Shown here: positions 1 to 8,703 of the stretch, piece after piece
Layout: every line of letters starts with the position of its first letter
How positions within the stretch are numbered: position 1 is the first letter of the stretch
Source: Streptomyces humicola
GTDB taxonomy: Bacteria; Actinomycetota; Actinomycetes; Streptomycetales; Streptomycetaceae
Direction of reading: 5' to 3'
Assembly (NCBI RefSeq): GCF_024436035.1
Contig: NZ_JANFNG010000010.1
Location: 149,737 to 213,736 of the forward strand
DNA length: 64,000 nt
Program-made: the position numbers and the translations under genes
The notes under the pieces: model-generated
The model's database searches: none
Told to the model about the DNA's origin: nothing
What the model saw: the letters and a program-made list of their open reading frames with translations, nothing else

Positions 1-2
1 GG

Positions 3-482
3 GACACCGATGGCGGCCTGGAGCCGCTGGCCGTGTTCATCGGGCACGGTGGGCGGATGCTGGGGCCGTCGTCCTGGGACCGGATCCGGGAGGACGCATG
101 GAGGCGAATGGACGAGCACTCCCACACGAGTGCGGCGCCGATGCTGCCGAAACGCCCATGGCGCTTCCACGACCTGCGGCACACCTTCTGCCTGCAGCTT
201 CTTAAGTACTTGATGCGGCTGGTGGCCGACCGGGAAGCAGCCACACCGTCACTCGGGCTTCCGACCCTGAGCGAGCACATCGCCTTCAACCCTCTCCTGG
301 TCGTTCAACGCAGGATGGGTCACTCCAGCCCCGCCACCACCTATCTCTACCTGCGCTATCTGGAAGACCCCATGAACTACGTCGACGCGGCCTTCGCCCA
401 GTGGGCCGAGCACGACGGCGCCACCTACGCCGAGATCGCGCGCCAGGCCTTTGTCCGGGAAGGAGATGACAATGCCTCGTAG
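3..482 (+). CDS. Tyrosine recombinase, C-terminal part (truncated by window)
   Basis: This is the C-terminal catalytic part of a phage-integrase-family recombinase; the reading frame is open to the window edge, so its N-terminus lies outside. The visible part carries the box II signature HDLRHTF, then GHSSPATTYLYLRY, which supplies the second histidine and the nucleophilic tyrosine. This gene would be the TnpA-like member of the set: it is first, and the next gene starts before it ends (a 10-base overlap), which indicates translational coupling. The enzyme would cut and rejoin DNA at the element ends. A classical XerC or phage integrase is the alternative, but the linked long recombinase genes favour a trio-type element. 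Confidence 0.85.
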   Translation, partial: DTDGGLEPLAVFIGHGGRMLGPSSWDRIREDAWRRMDEHSHTSAAPMLPKRPWRFHDLRHTFCLQLLKYLMRLVADREAATPSLGLPTLSEHIAFNPLLVVQRRMGHSSPATTYLYLRYLEDPMNYVDAAFAQWAEHDGATYAEIARQAFVREGDDNAS

Positions 483-2376
483 AGGCGAGATGCGTCGCAC
501 ATGGGTCCAGCCGGATCCTGCCGAACCGGCACCTTCCCGCATCGGACCGCGAATCGTTACAGCGCGGCCGAATACAACTCGCCCGGGAGGAAGGGTAGTT
601 CTCGACCCGACTCAGTTCCGTTGCTTGACGCTGGCATCCGAGCTGGCGGACGAGTGGGTTGGCTACGTGGAGTTCACCCAGGCAAAGCACTCCACTGTCC
701 GTGACTACCGAACGGCGATCACACGTCTGGCCACGTGGGTCGACGAGCATTGCGGCACACCCGAGAAGGTGTCCTTGGGGGCGCCCGAGCCGGACGCGGC
801 AGGTCTGATCCGGGAGTGGAGCCGAGGGCTTCCGTCCGGGTTCAAGCCGGGCTCGATGCGGCCCTCGCTCCTCGGCGAGAACATCCGGACGCTGATCCGG
901 CTCCGGGCCCAGCGCGAGGACGCGCCGCTGACGGATTCCTTGCGGCGGCTCCTGGACGGCCCTATGTGGGTGCCGCTGGGCCGCGCGCAGGAGCTTGACG
1001 AGTTCACCCTTCAGGAACGCAACGCGATGGTCAGGGCCGCCTGGACGGACGTCCGGGCACTGGAGGAACGGCTGGCCCGGGGTCGGGCGCTGATCGCGGC
1101 GGCCGACGGGCACCCGAAGCAGTTCGGCTACACCGCGGCGAACATGCTGCGGGCCTTGGCCGACGGGCTGATGACGATGCCTGAGATCGGTGCCGCACTG
1201 CCGCGCTTCGCCGAGTGGCCGCAGGAACTGATCGACCTGGCCCGGATGCGCGGCACCCCGGTGAAGCCGAACACGGCGGTGTGGCAGTTGCGGTCATCGC
1301 TGGCGAGCCTGCTCTACCCGCGCAACGGGGACTATCAGGCCTTCCGGATCCTGCTGATGGCGGCGACCGGTCATACGCCGGAGGAGGTCACCGGCCTGAA
1401 TGAGGACGACGTGGAGTTCGTCCCCGGCGGGGTGCACTTGACCTTGACCAAGATGAGGGCCAGACGAGTACGCCATCGGATGTTCCGCGACCGGGAAGTG
1501 GCCCTCCACACCGCGCACGGCCGAGTCAGCGCGCCAGAGGTCGTGCGACGTCTGCTTGCAGTGACTGAACGTGTCAGAGCTGATTGCGGGCTGGAGCCAG
1601 CGCCGCTGTTCGTGTCTGCGTCGGTGCAGGCCCGGGGAGAGGTGAGGTTCCTGCGCTTCCAGACTGGCAACTCCGACGGCCGGTTCGGGCTATGGGTCCA
1701 GGAACACGGCCTGGAAGTCTACGGGAAGCTGGATATCCGCCGCTTGCGCAAGACGGTCAAAGTCGAGAAGGCCATCGCACTGGGCGGCCGGGTGTCGGAC
1801 GTGGCTGACGATCACACGGAGCAGACCTTCTGGGGGCACTACGCGCACGGCACCACCTTGCATCTGATCTCCGGCGACACCATCACCCGAGCACAGCGCA
1901 CGTGGCTGGACAAGGCACTGACCGGGCCCATGGTCGTCGACCAGCGGGCCGAAGACAAGCTGGAAGTGCCGGAGGCCCTGGACGCTCTCGGATTGACCCG
2001 GGAGGAGGCGGAAGAGCTTCGTTCCGGGGCCCTTGACATGGGCGTGACCAGCTGTCGAGACCCGTTCGCCTCGCCCTACAGCCGTCCCGGCGACCTTTGC
2101 GCGGTGGCCCCGTTGCGATGCCTGGAGTGCCGCAATGCGTTCATCCTCCCGTCCAACCTCCCGCAGCTGCTTCTGTTCTCCGATTACCTGGACGGACTGC
2201 GGCAGCGGCTGACGCCGCGGCATTTCCACGCGCTCTGGGGCCAGAGCGCGGCCAATCTCACAGCTGTTCTCGCCGAGCGGAGCGAGATCGAGATAGCCAA
2301 CGCCCGCCGTCAGATCGACAGCCAGGCCATGCACCTCCAACTGCCGCTGGCCGCTTACACGGAGTTCGACCAATGA
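472..2376 (+). CDS. TnpB-like tyrosine recombinase family protein, possibly degenerate
   Basis: This 634-residue protein is close in length to Tn554 TnpB. The start at 472 was chosen over TTG at 451 and ATG at 466 because GGGAAGGAG lies six bases upstream of it. A recombinase fold is suggested by ATGHTPEEVTGL (box I region), IRRLRKT (box II region) and DHTEQTFWGHYAHG with a candidate tyrosine. By eye, the box I arginine is replaced by threonine and the box II histidine by arginine, so catalysis is doubtful. The C-terminus has clustered cysteines (CRDPF, LCAV, CLEC) that could bind zinc. It overlaps the next gene by four bases (ATGA). It may be an accessory DNA-binding partner rather than a cutting enzyme. 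Confidence 0.75.
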   Translation: MPRRGEMRRTWVQPDPAEPAPSRIGPRIVTARPNTTRPGGRVVLDPTQFRCLTLASELADEWVGYVEFTQAKHSTVRDYRTAITRLATWVDEHCGTPEKVSLGAPEPDAAGLIREWSRGLPSGFKPGSMRPSLLGENIRTLIRLRAQREDAPLTDSLRRLLDGPMWVPLGRAQELDEFTLQERNAMVRAAWTDVRALEERLARGRALIAAADGHPKQFGYTAANMLRALADGLMTMPEIGAALPRFAEWPQELIDLARMRGTPVKPNTAVWQLRSSLASLLYPRNGDYQAFRILLMAATGHTPEEVTGLNEDDVEFVPGGVHLTLTKMRARRVRHRMFRDREVALHTAHGRVSAPEVVRRLLAVTERVRADCGLEPAPLFVSASVQARGEVRFLRFQTGNSDGRFGLWVQEHGLEVYGKLDIRRLRKTVKVEKAIALGGRVSDVADDHTEQTFWGHYAHGTTLHLISGDTITRAQRTWLDKALTGPMVVDQRAEDKLEVPEALDALGLTREEAEELRSGALDMGVTSCRDPFASPYSRPGDLCAVAPLRCLECRNAFILPSNLPQLLLFSDYLDGLRQRLTPRHFHALWGQSAANLTAVLAERSEIEIANARRQIDSQAMHLQLPLAAYTEFDQ

Positions 2377-4499
2377 ATGAATCCCTCGCAACTGTCCCGC
2401 CGCTGCCGAGCTCGGTGTTCGCCGACGACGAGCTCGTACTGCAGTCGCACCCTCTGATCGACGGGGTCGAGGTCCCCCTCTTCGGACGGATGGACATGTG
2501 GCCGCTCGTGGCGACCCGCAAGCCGGCCAACGTCGCCGTCTCCGCCTGGTGTGCACCTTTCACCGGCTTGGAGGGTGTTTGGAACCTGAGGGCTCGCGAA
2601 GTCGCCATGGTGCTGCTGAATCCCCGCCATCCGGCGGTCCTGGCCGCCGGGATCAATCGGAAGGCCAGACCTGCCTCGGTCAGCACGGTCTTCAACGCGA
2701 TGTTCTTGCTGAGGCATCTTGCGAGCTGGGCAGCTGGGCGCGGACTGTCAGCGGACCTGGCCGAGTGGCAGGACGACGACGTCCGGGCATGGGTTGACCA
2801 TCGCCGCGGCGAGTTGAGCGCGAGCGGGTTGGTGGGCTACGTGTCTGCCGCCCGGTTGCTACATCAACTGGGCCCAGTGCTGACCGGCGGCGGTCTCGCC
2901 CGCGACCCATGGCGAGGTCAGTCTGCGCGGCAGGTCGTCGACCTCCCCGTCGACAAAACCGTTCGGACACCGAACATCGACCCGCAGGTCTGGCATGCAC
3001 TGGTGAAGGCAGCTTGGACTTACGTCCATACCTTCGCGCCGGACATCCTGAAGGCGCGTGCGCGGGCCATCGAGCTTGAGCAGGCAGCGATCGCGACCGC
3101 TGCGGGGCTCGAAGCCCGGGTCGACCAATACCTCGCTGATCCGGACAACATCATCCCGCTCCACCCTCCGCGCTACCTCGTCTACTGCAATCGGCATCAA
3201 CCCGGCGAGTTCGGAACAGAGTTGGAAGTGAACTGGTCATTCCTCGGTGTCCTCCTGGGCATCCGCCGCGAGCAACGAGCTCTGACCACGCTCACTGGCT
3301 ACCGCAGCCACGTTGGCCGGGCTCGGGCCAAGATCCTCCAAGCGGTGCGGGAGGGCCGAGGGCGTCCGGGAGGCCTCGTCGACTCCTACGCGACGGTCAC
3401 CCGTCCGGACGGCAGTATCGGGCCTTGGCATCCCGGCCTGTCGCCCCGGGGCGTCCGGGAGGAGTGCGTCACCCTGCGCGCAGCCTGCTACGTGATGGTT
3501 GCGGCACTGTCGATGATGCGCGACAGCGAGATCCGCGAGATCACCCGAGGCTCGGTCGTCGAGCATTACGGGGCGTCGGCGGTGGCGTCCATGAAGCGCA
3601 AGCACGATCCGAACCAGCCGCGCGAGCACTGGTGGATCATCGAACCGGTCGCCGAGGCCATCGCGGTCGCGGAGGCCATCTCCCGACATGTCGACCTGGT
3701 CTTCTCCAGCGACGTGGGCGGCGGTGTCAACGGCGAGAGCGTCGACACCGAAGCCGGCTTCAAGAGCGGCCAGATGGTGAGCCGATTCATCGAACGGATC
3801 AACGACCGCAGCGAGTTCACCGGCCTGACCATTCCCGAAGGGCACGTGGCGCCGCACATGTTCCGAAAGACGATGGCCATGCTGACCGCCACCGAGCCCA
3901 GCGCGGAGATCGCACTCGGCCTCCAGCTCAAGCACGCGGCGACTCGCGCACTGGCCAACCGATCCACCCAGGGATACATGGCCACGGACACAACCTGGGC
4001 GAAGCTGCTGGACTCGGCTGTCGACGACATCCGCTTCACCAGGCTGCGGGAGTTCTACGACGACTATCACTCGGGCAAGGCCATCGGCTTCGGCCCAGGC
4101 GCTGAACGGATGATGGCCGCCTTTGACACCATCCGCCGAACGGCTCAGGCCCGGCAGGGCGACGCCCGGGTCGAATACGACATCCTTCGCAAGACGCGGA
4201 TCTCGATCCGGCTGGGCAAGCTCAACCACTGCATGTTCGACGAGAACAGTCCGGCCGGCGCGAAGTGCCTCGAAGAGGCCATCGTCCCCGAGGGGCACCG
4301 GGGACCCCTGGTCGACCGATGCCAGCCAGGCCGATGCGCGAATAGCGTCATCGGACGAGAACACCTCCCCATCTGGAAGGCCGAGCAGCACAGTCTCCTG
4401 ACTCTGCTGGATCAGCCGAAGATCGCCCCATGTCGCAGGGCGGCCCTGCAGAACCAGCTGGAAGACGTGAAAGCCGTGATCCGGAAGGCAGAGTCATGA
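2373..4499 (+). CDS. Third tyrosine recombinase-like protein of the trio
   Basis: This 708-residue protein is coupled to the preceding gene by an ATGA overlap. Recombinase residues look intact: box I MMRDSEIREI (R and E), box II HMFRKT, then LKHAATRALANRSTQGYM with a candidate histidine and tyrosine. The N-terminal ~250 residues resemble a core-binding region (short helices, SVSTVFNAMFLLRHLASW). A cysteine-rich tail (CMFD, KCLEE, RCQPGRCAN) parallels the tail of the previous protein, which suggests both belong to one long-recombinase subfamily. The likely role is integration and excision of the element together with its neighbours. The family is assigned from motifs and operon context only. 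Confidence 0.78.
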   Translation: MNESLATVPPLPSSVFADDELVLQSHPLIDGVEVPLFGRMDMWPLVATRKPANVAVSAWCAPFTGLEGVWNLRAREVAMVLLNPRHPAVLAAGINRKARPASVSTVFNAMFLLRHLASWAAGRGLSADLAEWQDDDVRAWVDHRRGELSASGLVGYVSAARLLHQLGPVLTGGGLARDPWRGQSARQVVDLPVDKTVRTPNIDPQVWHALVKAAWTYVHTFAPDILKARARAIELEQAAIATAAGLEARVDQYLADPDNIIPLHPPRYLVYCNRHQPGEFGTELEVNWSFLGVLLGIRREQRALTTLTGYRSHVGRARAKILQAVREGRGRPGGLVDSYATVTRPDGSIGPWHPGLSPRGVREECVTLRAACYVMVAALSMMRDSEIREITRGSVVEHYGASAVASMKRKHDPNQPREHWWIIEPVAEAIAVAEAISRHVDLVFSSDVGGGVNGESVDTEAGFKSGQMVSRFIERINDRSEFTGLTIPEGHVAPHMFRKTMAMLTATEPSAEIALGLQLKHAATRALANRSTQGYMATDTTWAKLLDSAVDDIRFTRLREFYDDYHSGKAIGFGPGAERMMAAFDTIRRTAQARQGDARVEYDILRKTRISIRLGKLNHCMFDENSPAGAKCLEEAIVPEGHRGPLVDRCQPGRCANSVIGREHLPIWKAEQHSLLTLLDQPKIAPCRRAALQNQLEDVKAVIRKAES

Positions 4500-4924
4500 G
4501 TGTTTCAGCGGCCACCGAGAAGGCCCTGCGCGAGGCCATGACACGGCTGGTCGAGGGCCACCCGCGCTTCACCGATGGCGCCCTCACCAAGGAGAACCTC
4601 TACCGAGAAGCCCGAGTCAGCCGGGCGACCATGAACCGAGCGACGGCAGTATTGGCGGACTGGGACACCTACGTCTCCGAGCACGGCCGTCGCACCCGAG
4701 GCGAATCCCAGCGCGACGCCGAGATCGCCGAGCTGACCAGGAAGCTCAAAGCGAAGACCATGGAGTGCACACAACTTCAGCAGAAGCTCGATGCTGCCGC
4801 GACTGTGATCGCCGCCCTTCACCACGACAATGAGGCCCTCCGCGAGCACATTCACAGCCGATCCGACGGGCGGGTTGTCGCCTTCCCCGGCCGGTGGCGA
4901 GGCGAGGACCATGAAGTGCGGTGA
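4496..4924 (+). CDS. DUF6262/TnpC-like small coiled-coil protein
   Basis: This 142-residue protein starts with ATG overlapping the TGA of the recombinase upstream. The N-terminal half resembles a small helix-turn-helix (LTKENLYREARVSRATMNRATAVLADWD); the second half is a charged, heptad-like helix (EIAELTRKLKAKTMECTQLQQKLDAAATVIAALHHDNEALREH). The position after long tyrosine recombinases and this architecture match Tn554 TnpC/DUF6262 proteins, which help set integration frequency or orientation. It probably binds DNA and oligomerises. It lacks recombinase motifs. Homology is suggested by context and design, not by a strong diagnostic residue. Confidence 0.7.
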   Translation: MSVSAATEKALREAMTRLVEGHPRFTDGALTKENLYREARVSRATMNRATAVLADWDTYVSEHGRRTRGESQRDAEIAELTRKLKAKTMECTQLQQKLDAAATVIAALHHDNEALREHIHSRSDGRVVAFPGRWRGEDHEVR

Positions 4925-4957
4925 CGCTCGTCCCGGCTCTCCTGGAGACACAGGCAG

Positions 4958-4992
4958 TGGCATTTTGGTCGGCCGGGCCGACCAAAATGCCA
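4958..4992. terminator. 35-bp near-perfect palindrome between convergent operons
   Basis: Two 17-base arms (TGGCATTTTGGTCGGCC and its complement) flank a single G. It lies between the recombinase operon (ends 4924, plus strand) and wbqC (ends 5166, minus strand), so a bidirectional terminator is the simplest reading. There is no T-run, and a one-base loop is poor for RNA, so a protein-binding or recombinase accessory site is a real alternative. Confidence 0.5.
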
Positions 4993-5132
4993 ATATTCCC
5001 GACACTTGAGCCGTTTGTGTCCCTGCTGGGGCAACAGAACGCCCCTCGGAACTCGCCCCGTCGGCCGCGGGGTCCCCTGCAGGATGGGTACGTTCGGGAT
5101 TCGTACACGGCTGGGCACGTTCGCCGGTACTT

Positions 5133-5152
5133 CCCCCTCTCCGAGGAGGGGG
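5133..5152 (-). terminator. Possible terminator of the YdcF-WbqC operon
   Basis: CCCCCTC and GAGGGGG arms flank a six-base loop just beyond the WbqC stop codon at 5166. There is no U-tract. A short, GC-rich hairpin like this is common at Streptomyces gene ends. Confidence 0.35.
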
Positions 5153-5165
5153 GAGGTGGTGTCGC

Positions 5166-5966
5166 TCAGGCGACGGACCGCAGGTCGCCCAGAAGGGCTG
5201 CGGCTCGCATCTGGTCGGCCAGGGGCTTGGGTCCGATGCGCATCAGGAAGTGGACCGCGCTGATCTGGCGCCCGGCCTGCCACGCCCCGGAGGTGGGCGG
5301 CCGGAACGGGATCACCTCGATGCCGCGGGTGGTGAACACATCGGTCTCCAGGTATTTTAGGCCGCCGGTCCCACATAGATAGCCACGGGCGCCAGTGGCC
5401 TCGGCGAGGTCGGCAAGCCGCCTGGTCCGGCCGGGCCGGGCAGGCAGGCGGCTGCTGCGGAGGATCTTGCCGCTCCACCCGAGGAGGCCGAGCAGCACTC
5501 GGGTGGATGCCTCGGCGACCTCCGCGGTCTTGTCCGTCATGGTGAACAGGTCAAGCACGGAGGCGAGTTCGCGGCCGAAAACTGGCCAGTGCCGGCTGGC
5601 CTGGTAATAGTGCGGCAGCATCTGGCCCAAGCGCCGCCGCGACCGGGCCAGGTCGGCGATCTGAGCCTCGCGGATGGCCGTCTGGCGGCCATCGGGCAGG
5701 TGGGTGGGGATGGTGAGCCACTGGCGCCGCTGCGGGTCGTCCAGGGACGCCAGGCGGGTGCGGTGCTGGTAGTCGCGGCGGGCGAATTGGACGTCGTCCA
5801 GGACGATCCAGTAGTCCGCCGCGAACAGCTTGGCCAGCGTCGTCAGCCGTGGAAAGAGGTTGGGCTGGTGGATCGCGCACAGCCCGCCCGCAGGCGGGAG
5901 GTCAGGAGTTGATGAGGCGGCTGGTGAAGCCGTCGTGGATGAGAGATTCGTACGCGGCATGAACAT
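5166..5966 (-). CDS. WbqC family protein
   Basis: WbqC-like proteins occur in surface-sugar and secondary-metabolite loci and are thought to modify amino-sugars or related small molecules; no reaction can be assigned here. The diagnostic N-terminal stretch is present: CAIHQPNLFPRLTTLAKLF then DYWIVLDDVQFARRDYQHRTR, followed by a GTGGLKYL segment. The ATG at 5966 overlaps the upstream YdcF gene by 65 bases and gives about 30 unstructured residues before the conserved QPN motif, so the true start may be further in. It is the last gene of a leftward operon (HTH-YdcF-WbqC). It is part of the mobile element cargo. Confidence 0.82.
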   Translation of the reverse strand: MFMPRTNLSSTTASPAASSTPDLPPAGGLCAIHQPNLFPRLTTLAKLFAADYWIVLDDVQFARRDYQHRTRLASLDDPQRRQWLTIPTHLPDGRQTAIREAQIADLARSRRRLGQMLPHYYQASRHWPVFGRELASVLDLFTMTDKTAEVAEASTRVLLGLLGWSGKILRSSRLPARPGRTRRLADLAEATGARGYLCGTGGLKYLETDVFTTRGIEVIPFRPPTSGAWQAGRQISAVHFLMRIGPKPLADQMRAAALLGDLRSVA

Positions 5967-6588
5967 CCCCCGGAACGTCTTGCTCGACGGCGAACCCGAG
6001 CTTCGGATACTCGATCACTCGCTGCAGGTCGCCGACGAGCATGTCGATGACGAGCTTCTCGTCGCCGATGCTCTTGAGGTAGTCGTCGAACTCCAGCGGC
6101 TCCGAGGCGCAGACGACCTCGACCTCGGGCCACAGTTTGCGGGCGGTGGCGAAGGAACGTCGCTCCATATATGGCTTGGAGACCAGCAGCACCGAGGACG
6201 GAGCGATCCCGGCGGCGGTCAGCACCTGACGGGAGAAGGTGATGTTCTGCCCAGTGTTTGCGGCCTTGGGCTCCAAGAGGATCGCGGAGTCCGGCACTCC
6301 CAGCTCCAGCGCGTGCTCGCGGAAGTGCACGGCCTCCCCGCGGGGGAAGCGGGCAGCGGTGGTGGGGCTGTTGCCGCCGGTGAAGACCAGGGTCGGGAAG
6401 AGCCCGGCGCGATACAGCTCGGCGGCGAAGCCGGCCACCCCCAGGTCGTGGCTGCCCAGGCCGATCGCCACATCGCACGGCCGCACATCGTGGTGCATCT
6501 GGTGGTAGTCCCAGATCAGCATCGCCCGCTGCTGCTCGTCATCGGTGATGGCCCGCTGGTTGTCCGTCACTCGCTTCTCCCTGGTCAC
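5902..6588 (-). CDS. YdcF/DUF218 family protein
   Basis: This 228-residue soluble protein has the DUF218 pattern: AIGLGSHDLGVAGFAAELY, LVFTGGNSPTT, GEAVHFREHALELGVPDSAILLEP, NTGQNITFS and LLVSKPYMERRSF. E. coli YdcF binds S-adenosylmethionine, and other members act in cell-envelope metabolism, but the substrate here is unknown. There is no signal peptide or membrane segment, unlike the envelope-linked ElyC branch. The ATG overlaps the TGA of the upstream regulator (ATGA), so translation is coupled. A possible SAM link is interesting beside an adenosylhomocysteinase-like gene in the divergent operon. Confidence 0.85.
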   Translation of the reverse strand: MTREKRVTDNQRAITDDEQQRAMLIWDYHQMHHDVRPCDVAIGLGSHDLGVAGFAAELYRAGLFPTLVFTGGNSPTTAARFPRGEAVHFREHALELGVPDSAILLEPKAANTGQNITFSRQVLTAAGIAPSSVLLVSKPYMERRSFATARKLWPEVEVVCASEPLEFDDYLKSIGDEKLVIDMLVGDLQRVIEYPKLGFAVEQDVPGDVHAAYESLIHDGFTSRLINS

Positions 6589-7688
6589 CGTCGCCGGGGG
6601 CCGGTCGCCCCCTCGCTCGTGTTCCGGATGCCCTCGATGCTGCGGAGTTGGTGGCTGAGCCCGTACTGGGCGGCCCTCTTCGCGGCCTGGTCGAGTACCT
6701 GCAGTCCATCATCCCGGGTGGCCGGGTCGGACAGCAGGATGTGACCGTGGGCGGTGTCCAGACGCACGCGCTGCATCGGTGAGTCGGTCGTCGCGGTGCT
6801 GCGGGCGATGTCGATGAAGTGCAGGGCTTTGGTCAGGTCGCCGACGCCCCGGTGGGCGAGGGCGAGCTTCTGGTGGGCGACCGACCAGTCGTCGGGCTCG
6901 GACAGGTCTTCGAATTCGCGAGTCGCCGCCAGCATGACGCGGGCTGCATAGTCGTGGTTGCCGTCCTTGCTCAGCGCGGTGCCCACCCACAGCCGGGCCC
7001 TCGCGCGGTCGCGGCGGGAGAGCCGGTCGTCCACGGCGAGGGTTTCGTAGTGGCGGGCCGCAGTCTCCAGCTTGCCGGACATCTCGGCGACCACCGCCAG
7101 CGACAGGTCGAGCTGGGCGACGCGGCGGGGGATGTCGAGCTGGGTGAAGACCGAGCGGGCGCCGACATACGAGTGCTGGGCCGAGATCGGCCCGATCACG
7201 GAGCCCTGGTCACGCTGCAGGTCACCGAGGAGGGCAGTGGATCGGGCGAATAGATACAGGCCCTGCTCGTCCAGCTCCGGTGGCTTGAAGCGGGTCAGCC
7301 ACCGGTTCAGCAGGTTGTCGGCGAAGGCGAAGTTCTGGCGGGAGAGGGCGACCACCGCGCGGTCGAGGTCGTCGGTCCACGACTCGTACTCCCATGCCCG
7401 CGGCCCGGTTGCGGTGACGCGCTGCCCCGGCCGGACAGCGGGTCGCCCGGCCTCCGACAGCAGGGTCTCGAACCGCAGATGCACCGCGGCGTCCGCGCGG
7501 GCGAGCGCGGTGTCCAAGATGGCCTGGGTGTCGGGGCGGGGCTCGGTGGCGGCGAGGAGTTTTTCCCACTTGGAGACGGTGCCGACGGCGACGCCGAGCT
7601 CGTCAAGGGCGAACGTGCGGACGCTCAACCGCAGGGCGAGTCGCAGTGCCCGGGCCTCCAGGCCGGTCCAGTGGTGCACGGTCGCCAC
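6585..7688 (-). CDS. HTH regulator with TPR-like C-terminal region
   Basis: A start at GTG 7688 is preferred because GGAAGGGAG lies six bases upstream; an ATG at 7751 in the same frame would add 21 residues (MHFHPPARRRRASM...). The N-terminus reads as a Cro/C1-type HTH (LRLALRLSVRTFALDELGVAVGTVSKWEK). The remaining ~280 residues are helical repeats (ARHYETLAVDDRLSRRDRARARLWVG, YAARVMLAATREFEDL, HQKLALAHRGVGDLTKALHFIDIA), typical of peptide- or signal-sensing TPR regulators. It heads the leftward operon and faces the rightward operon across a shared intergenic region, so it probably controls both. A direct repeat at 7744-7763 is a candidate operator. Confidence 0.8.
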   Translation of the reverse strand: MATVHHWTGLEARALRLALRLSVRTFALDELGVAVGTVSKWEKLLAATEPRPDTQAILDTALARADAAVHLRFETLLSEAGRPAVRPGQRVTATGPRAWEYESWTDDLDRAVVALSRQNFAFADNLLNRWLTRFKPPELDEQGLYLFARSTALLGDLQRDQGSVIGPISAQHSYVGARSVFTQLDIPRRVAQLDLSLAVVAEMSGKLETAARHYETLAVDDRLSRRDRARARLWVGTALSKDGNHDYAARVMLAATREFEDLSEPDDWSVAHQKLALAHRGVGDLTKALHFIDIARSTATTDSPMQRVRLDTAHGHILLSDPATRDDGLQVLDQAAKRAAQYGLSHQLRSIEGIRNTSEGATGPRRR

Positions 7689-7743
7689 GCGTCGCTCCCT
7701 TCCATCCGTCATGGAAGCACGGCGCCTGCGGGCGGGGGGATGG

Positions 7744-7763
7744 AAGTGCAACGCAAGTGCAAC
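7744..7763. promoter_or_regulatory. Direct repeat AAGTGCAAC, 11-bp period
   Basis: Two exact copies of AAGTGCAAC (7744-7752 and 7755-7763) lie in the 152-bp gap between the divergent regulator and resolvase-like genes. An 11-bp period puts both on one helix face, as in repeat operators of actinobacterial activators. The GTGCAAC core recurs near the right end of the element (17,233 and 17,249). Confidence 0.5.
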
Positions 7764-7840
7764 AGCCGGTGATTCTCTGTCGGTAGGTACACCGCCAGGC
7801 TCGAAGCATCACTACCCCGAGTCCTGGACGGTTGAACAGC

Positions 7841-8284
7841 ATGGAACCCCTCACGGAGCACCGCCCGGTCAACGGCCCCGTCGTTTATGGCTATCTGCGG
7901 CTGGTGAAGGTCTCGCCAGCCCGGGAGATCGCCCTGGCCGCCTCGCTGGCCGAGTACTGCCGCAAGCACGAACTGGTGCTGTCCGGCATCTTCACCGAAC
8001 GCCACGCGGGGGCCGGGCCGATGTCGCCGGCGTTCACCGGGCTGCTGGACGTGCTCGCGCTGCCCGACGCCTACGGCGTCGTGCTGCCCGCCACCTCCCA
8101 CCTGGGCCCGAAGCCGATAGCGGCCGAGCGGCGAAGGCGGATCGAGGCGGCCGGGGCCCGGTTGCTGCTCGTCCGCGGCGGACGCAAGCCCCGACCGGCC
8201 GCCCATGGGACTTCCAGCCCGCCCAGCGGACGGTCCCGCCGCCGCAGCCAGGCGCCCGCCCCTGCCCTGGACGCCGAGACGTGA
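7841..8284 (+). CDS. Resolvase-like N-terminal domain protein, no DNA-binding tail
   Basis: This 147-residue protein starts at ATG 7841 (TTG 7832 is possible). VVYGYLRLVKVSPAREIALAASLAEYC, LSGIFTER and VVLPATSHLG follow the outline of the serine-recombinase catalytic domain. The usual RVSxxxQ catalytic signature is not present in normal form, and there is no recombinase or HTH domain after it; the tail is Arg/Pro-rich and low complexity. It is the first gene of the rightward operon and ends in a TGA that overlaps a GTG of the next gene. Such stand-alone resolvase-like domains beside HATPase genes are seen in Streptomyces, and recombination activity is doubtful. Confidence 0.6.
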   Translation: MEPLTEHRPVNGPVVYGYLRLVKVSPAREIALAASLAEYCRKHELVLSGIFTERHAGAGPMSPAFTGLLDVLALPDAYGVVLPATSHLGPKPIAAERRRRIEAAGARLLLVRGGRKPRPAAHGTSSPPSGRSRRRSQAPAPALDAET

Positions 8285-8292
8285 GGCTCGCC

Positions 8293-8703
8293 ATGCGCGA
8301 TTCGACGCAGCGATTCTTCGACGCCACCCCCGAATCGGTCGCCCTCGCCCGCGACTTCACCACTAACGCCCTGGCCGCCTGGGGACTGACCCGAGCCGCC
8401 GACGATGTCCGGCTGTGTGTCTCGGAGCTGGCCTCCAACGCTCTCGTCCACGGCACCGTCCCCGGCTACGGCTTCCTGGTCCGTCTGGTAGTCGACGACG
8501 ACTTCGTCCGCCTGGAAGTACACGACAGCCGCGACCACCGGCCCCAGCTGCGGCACCCGGCCGACACCGACACCTGCGGCCGGGGGCTGATGATCGTCGA
8601 GGAGCTCTCGGACGGCTGGGGCGTCGAGGGCCGCGAGCCGTCGGGGAAGGTCGTCTGGTCGCGGTTCAAGGCCGCCTCCGCAGACCGGGGGGCTTCATGC
8701 TGA
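8293..8703 (+). CDS. ATP-binding (HATPase_c_2) anti-sigma-factor-like protein
   Basis: This 136-residue GHKL ATPase is of the SpoIIAB/RsbW-like type. The N box is VCLSELASNALVHG-like (VRLCVSELASNALVHGT), followed by LEVHDSRDHRP and the G-box GRGLMIVEELSDGWGV. ATG 8293 has GAGG six bases upstream; GTG 8281 overlaps the previous stop and is an alternative. Streptomyces genomes carry many such small HATPases as regulatory kinases of anti-sigma antagonists. No sigma factor or antagonist is encoded beside it, so its partner is unknown. It overlaps the next gene by seven bases. Confidence 0.85.
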   Translation: MRDSTQRFFDATPESVALARDFTTNALAAWGLTRAADDVRLCVSELASNALVHGTVPGYGFLVRLVVDDDFVRLEVHDSRDHRPQLRHPADTDTCGRGLMIVEELSDGWGVEGREPSGKVVWSRFKAASADRGASC

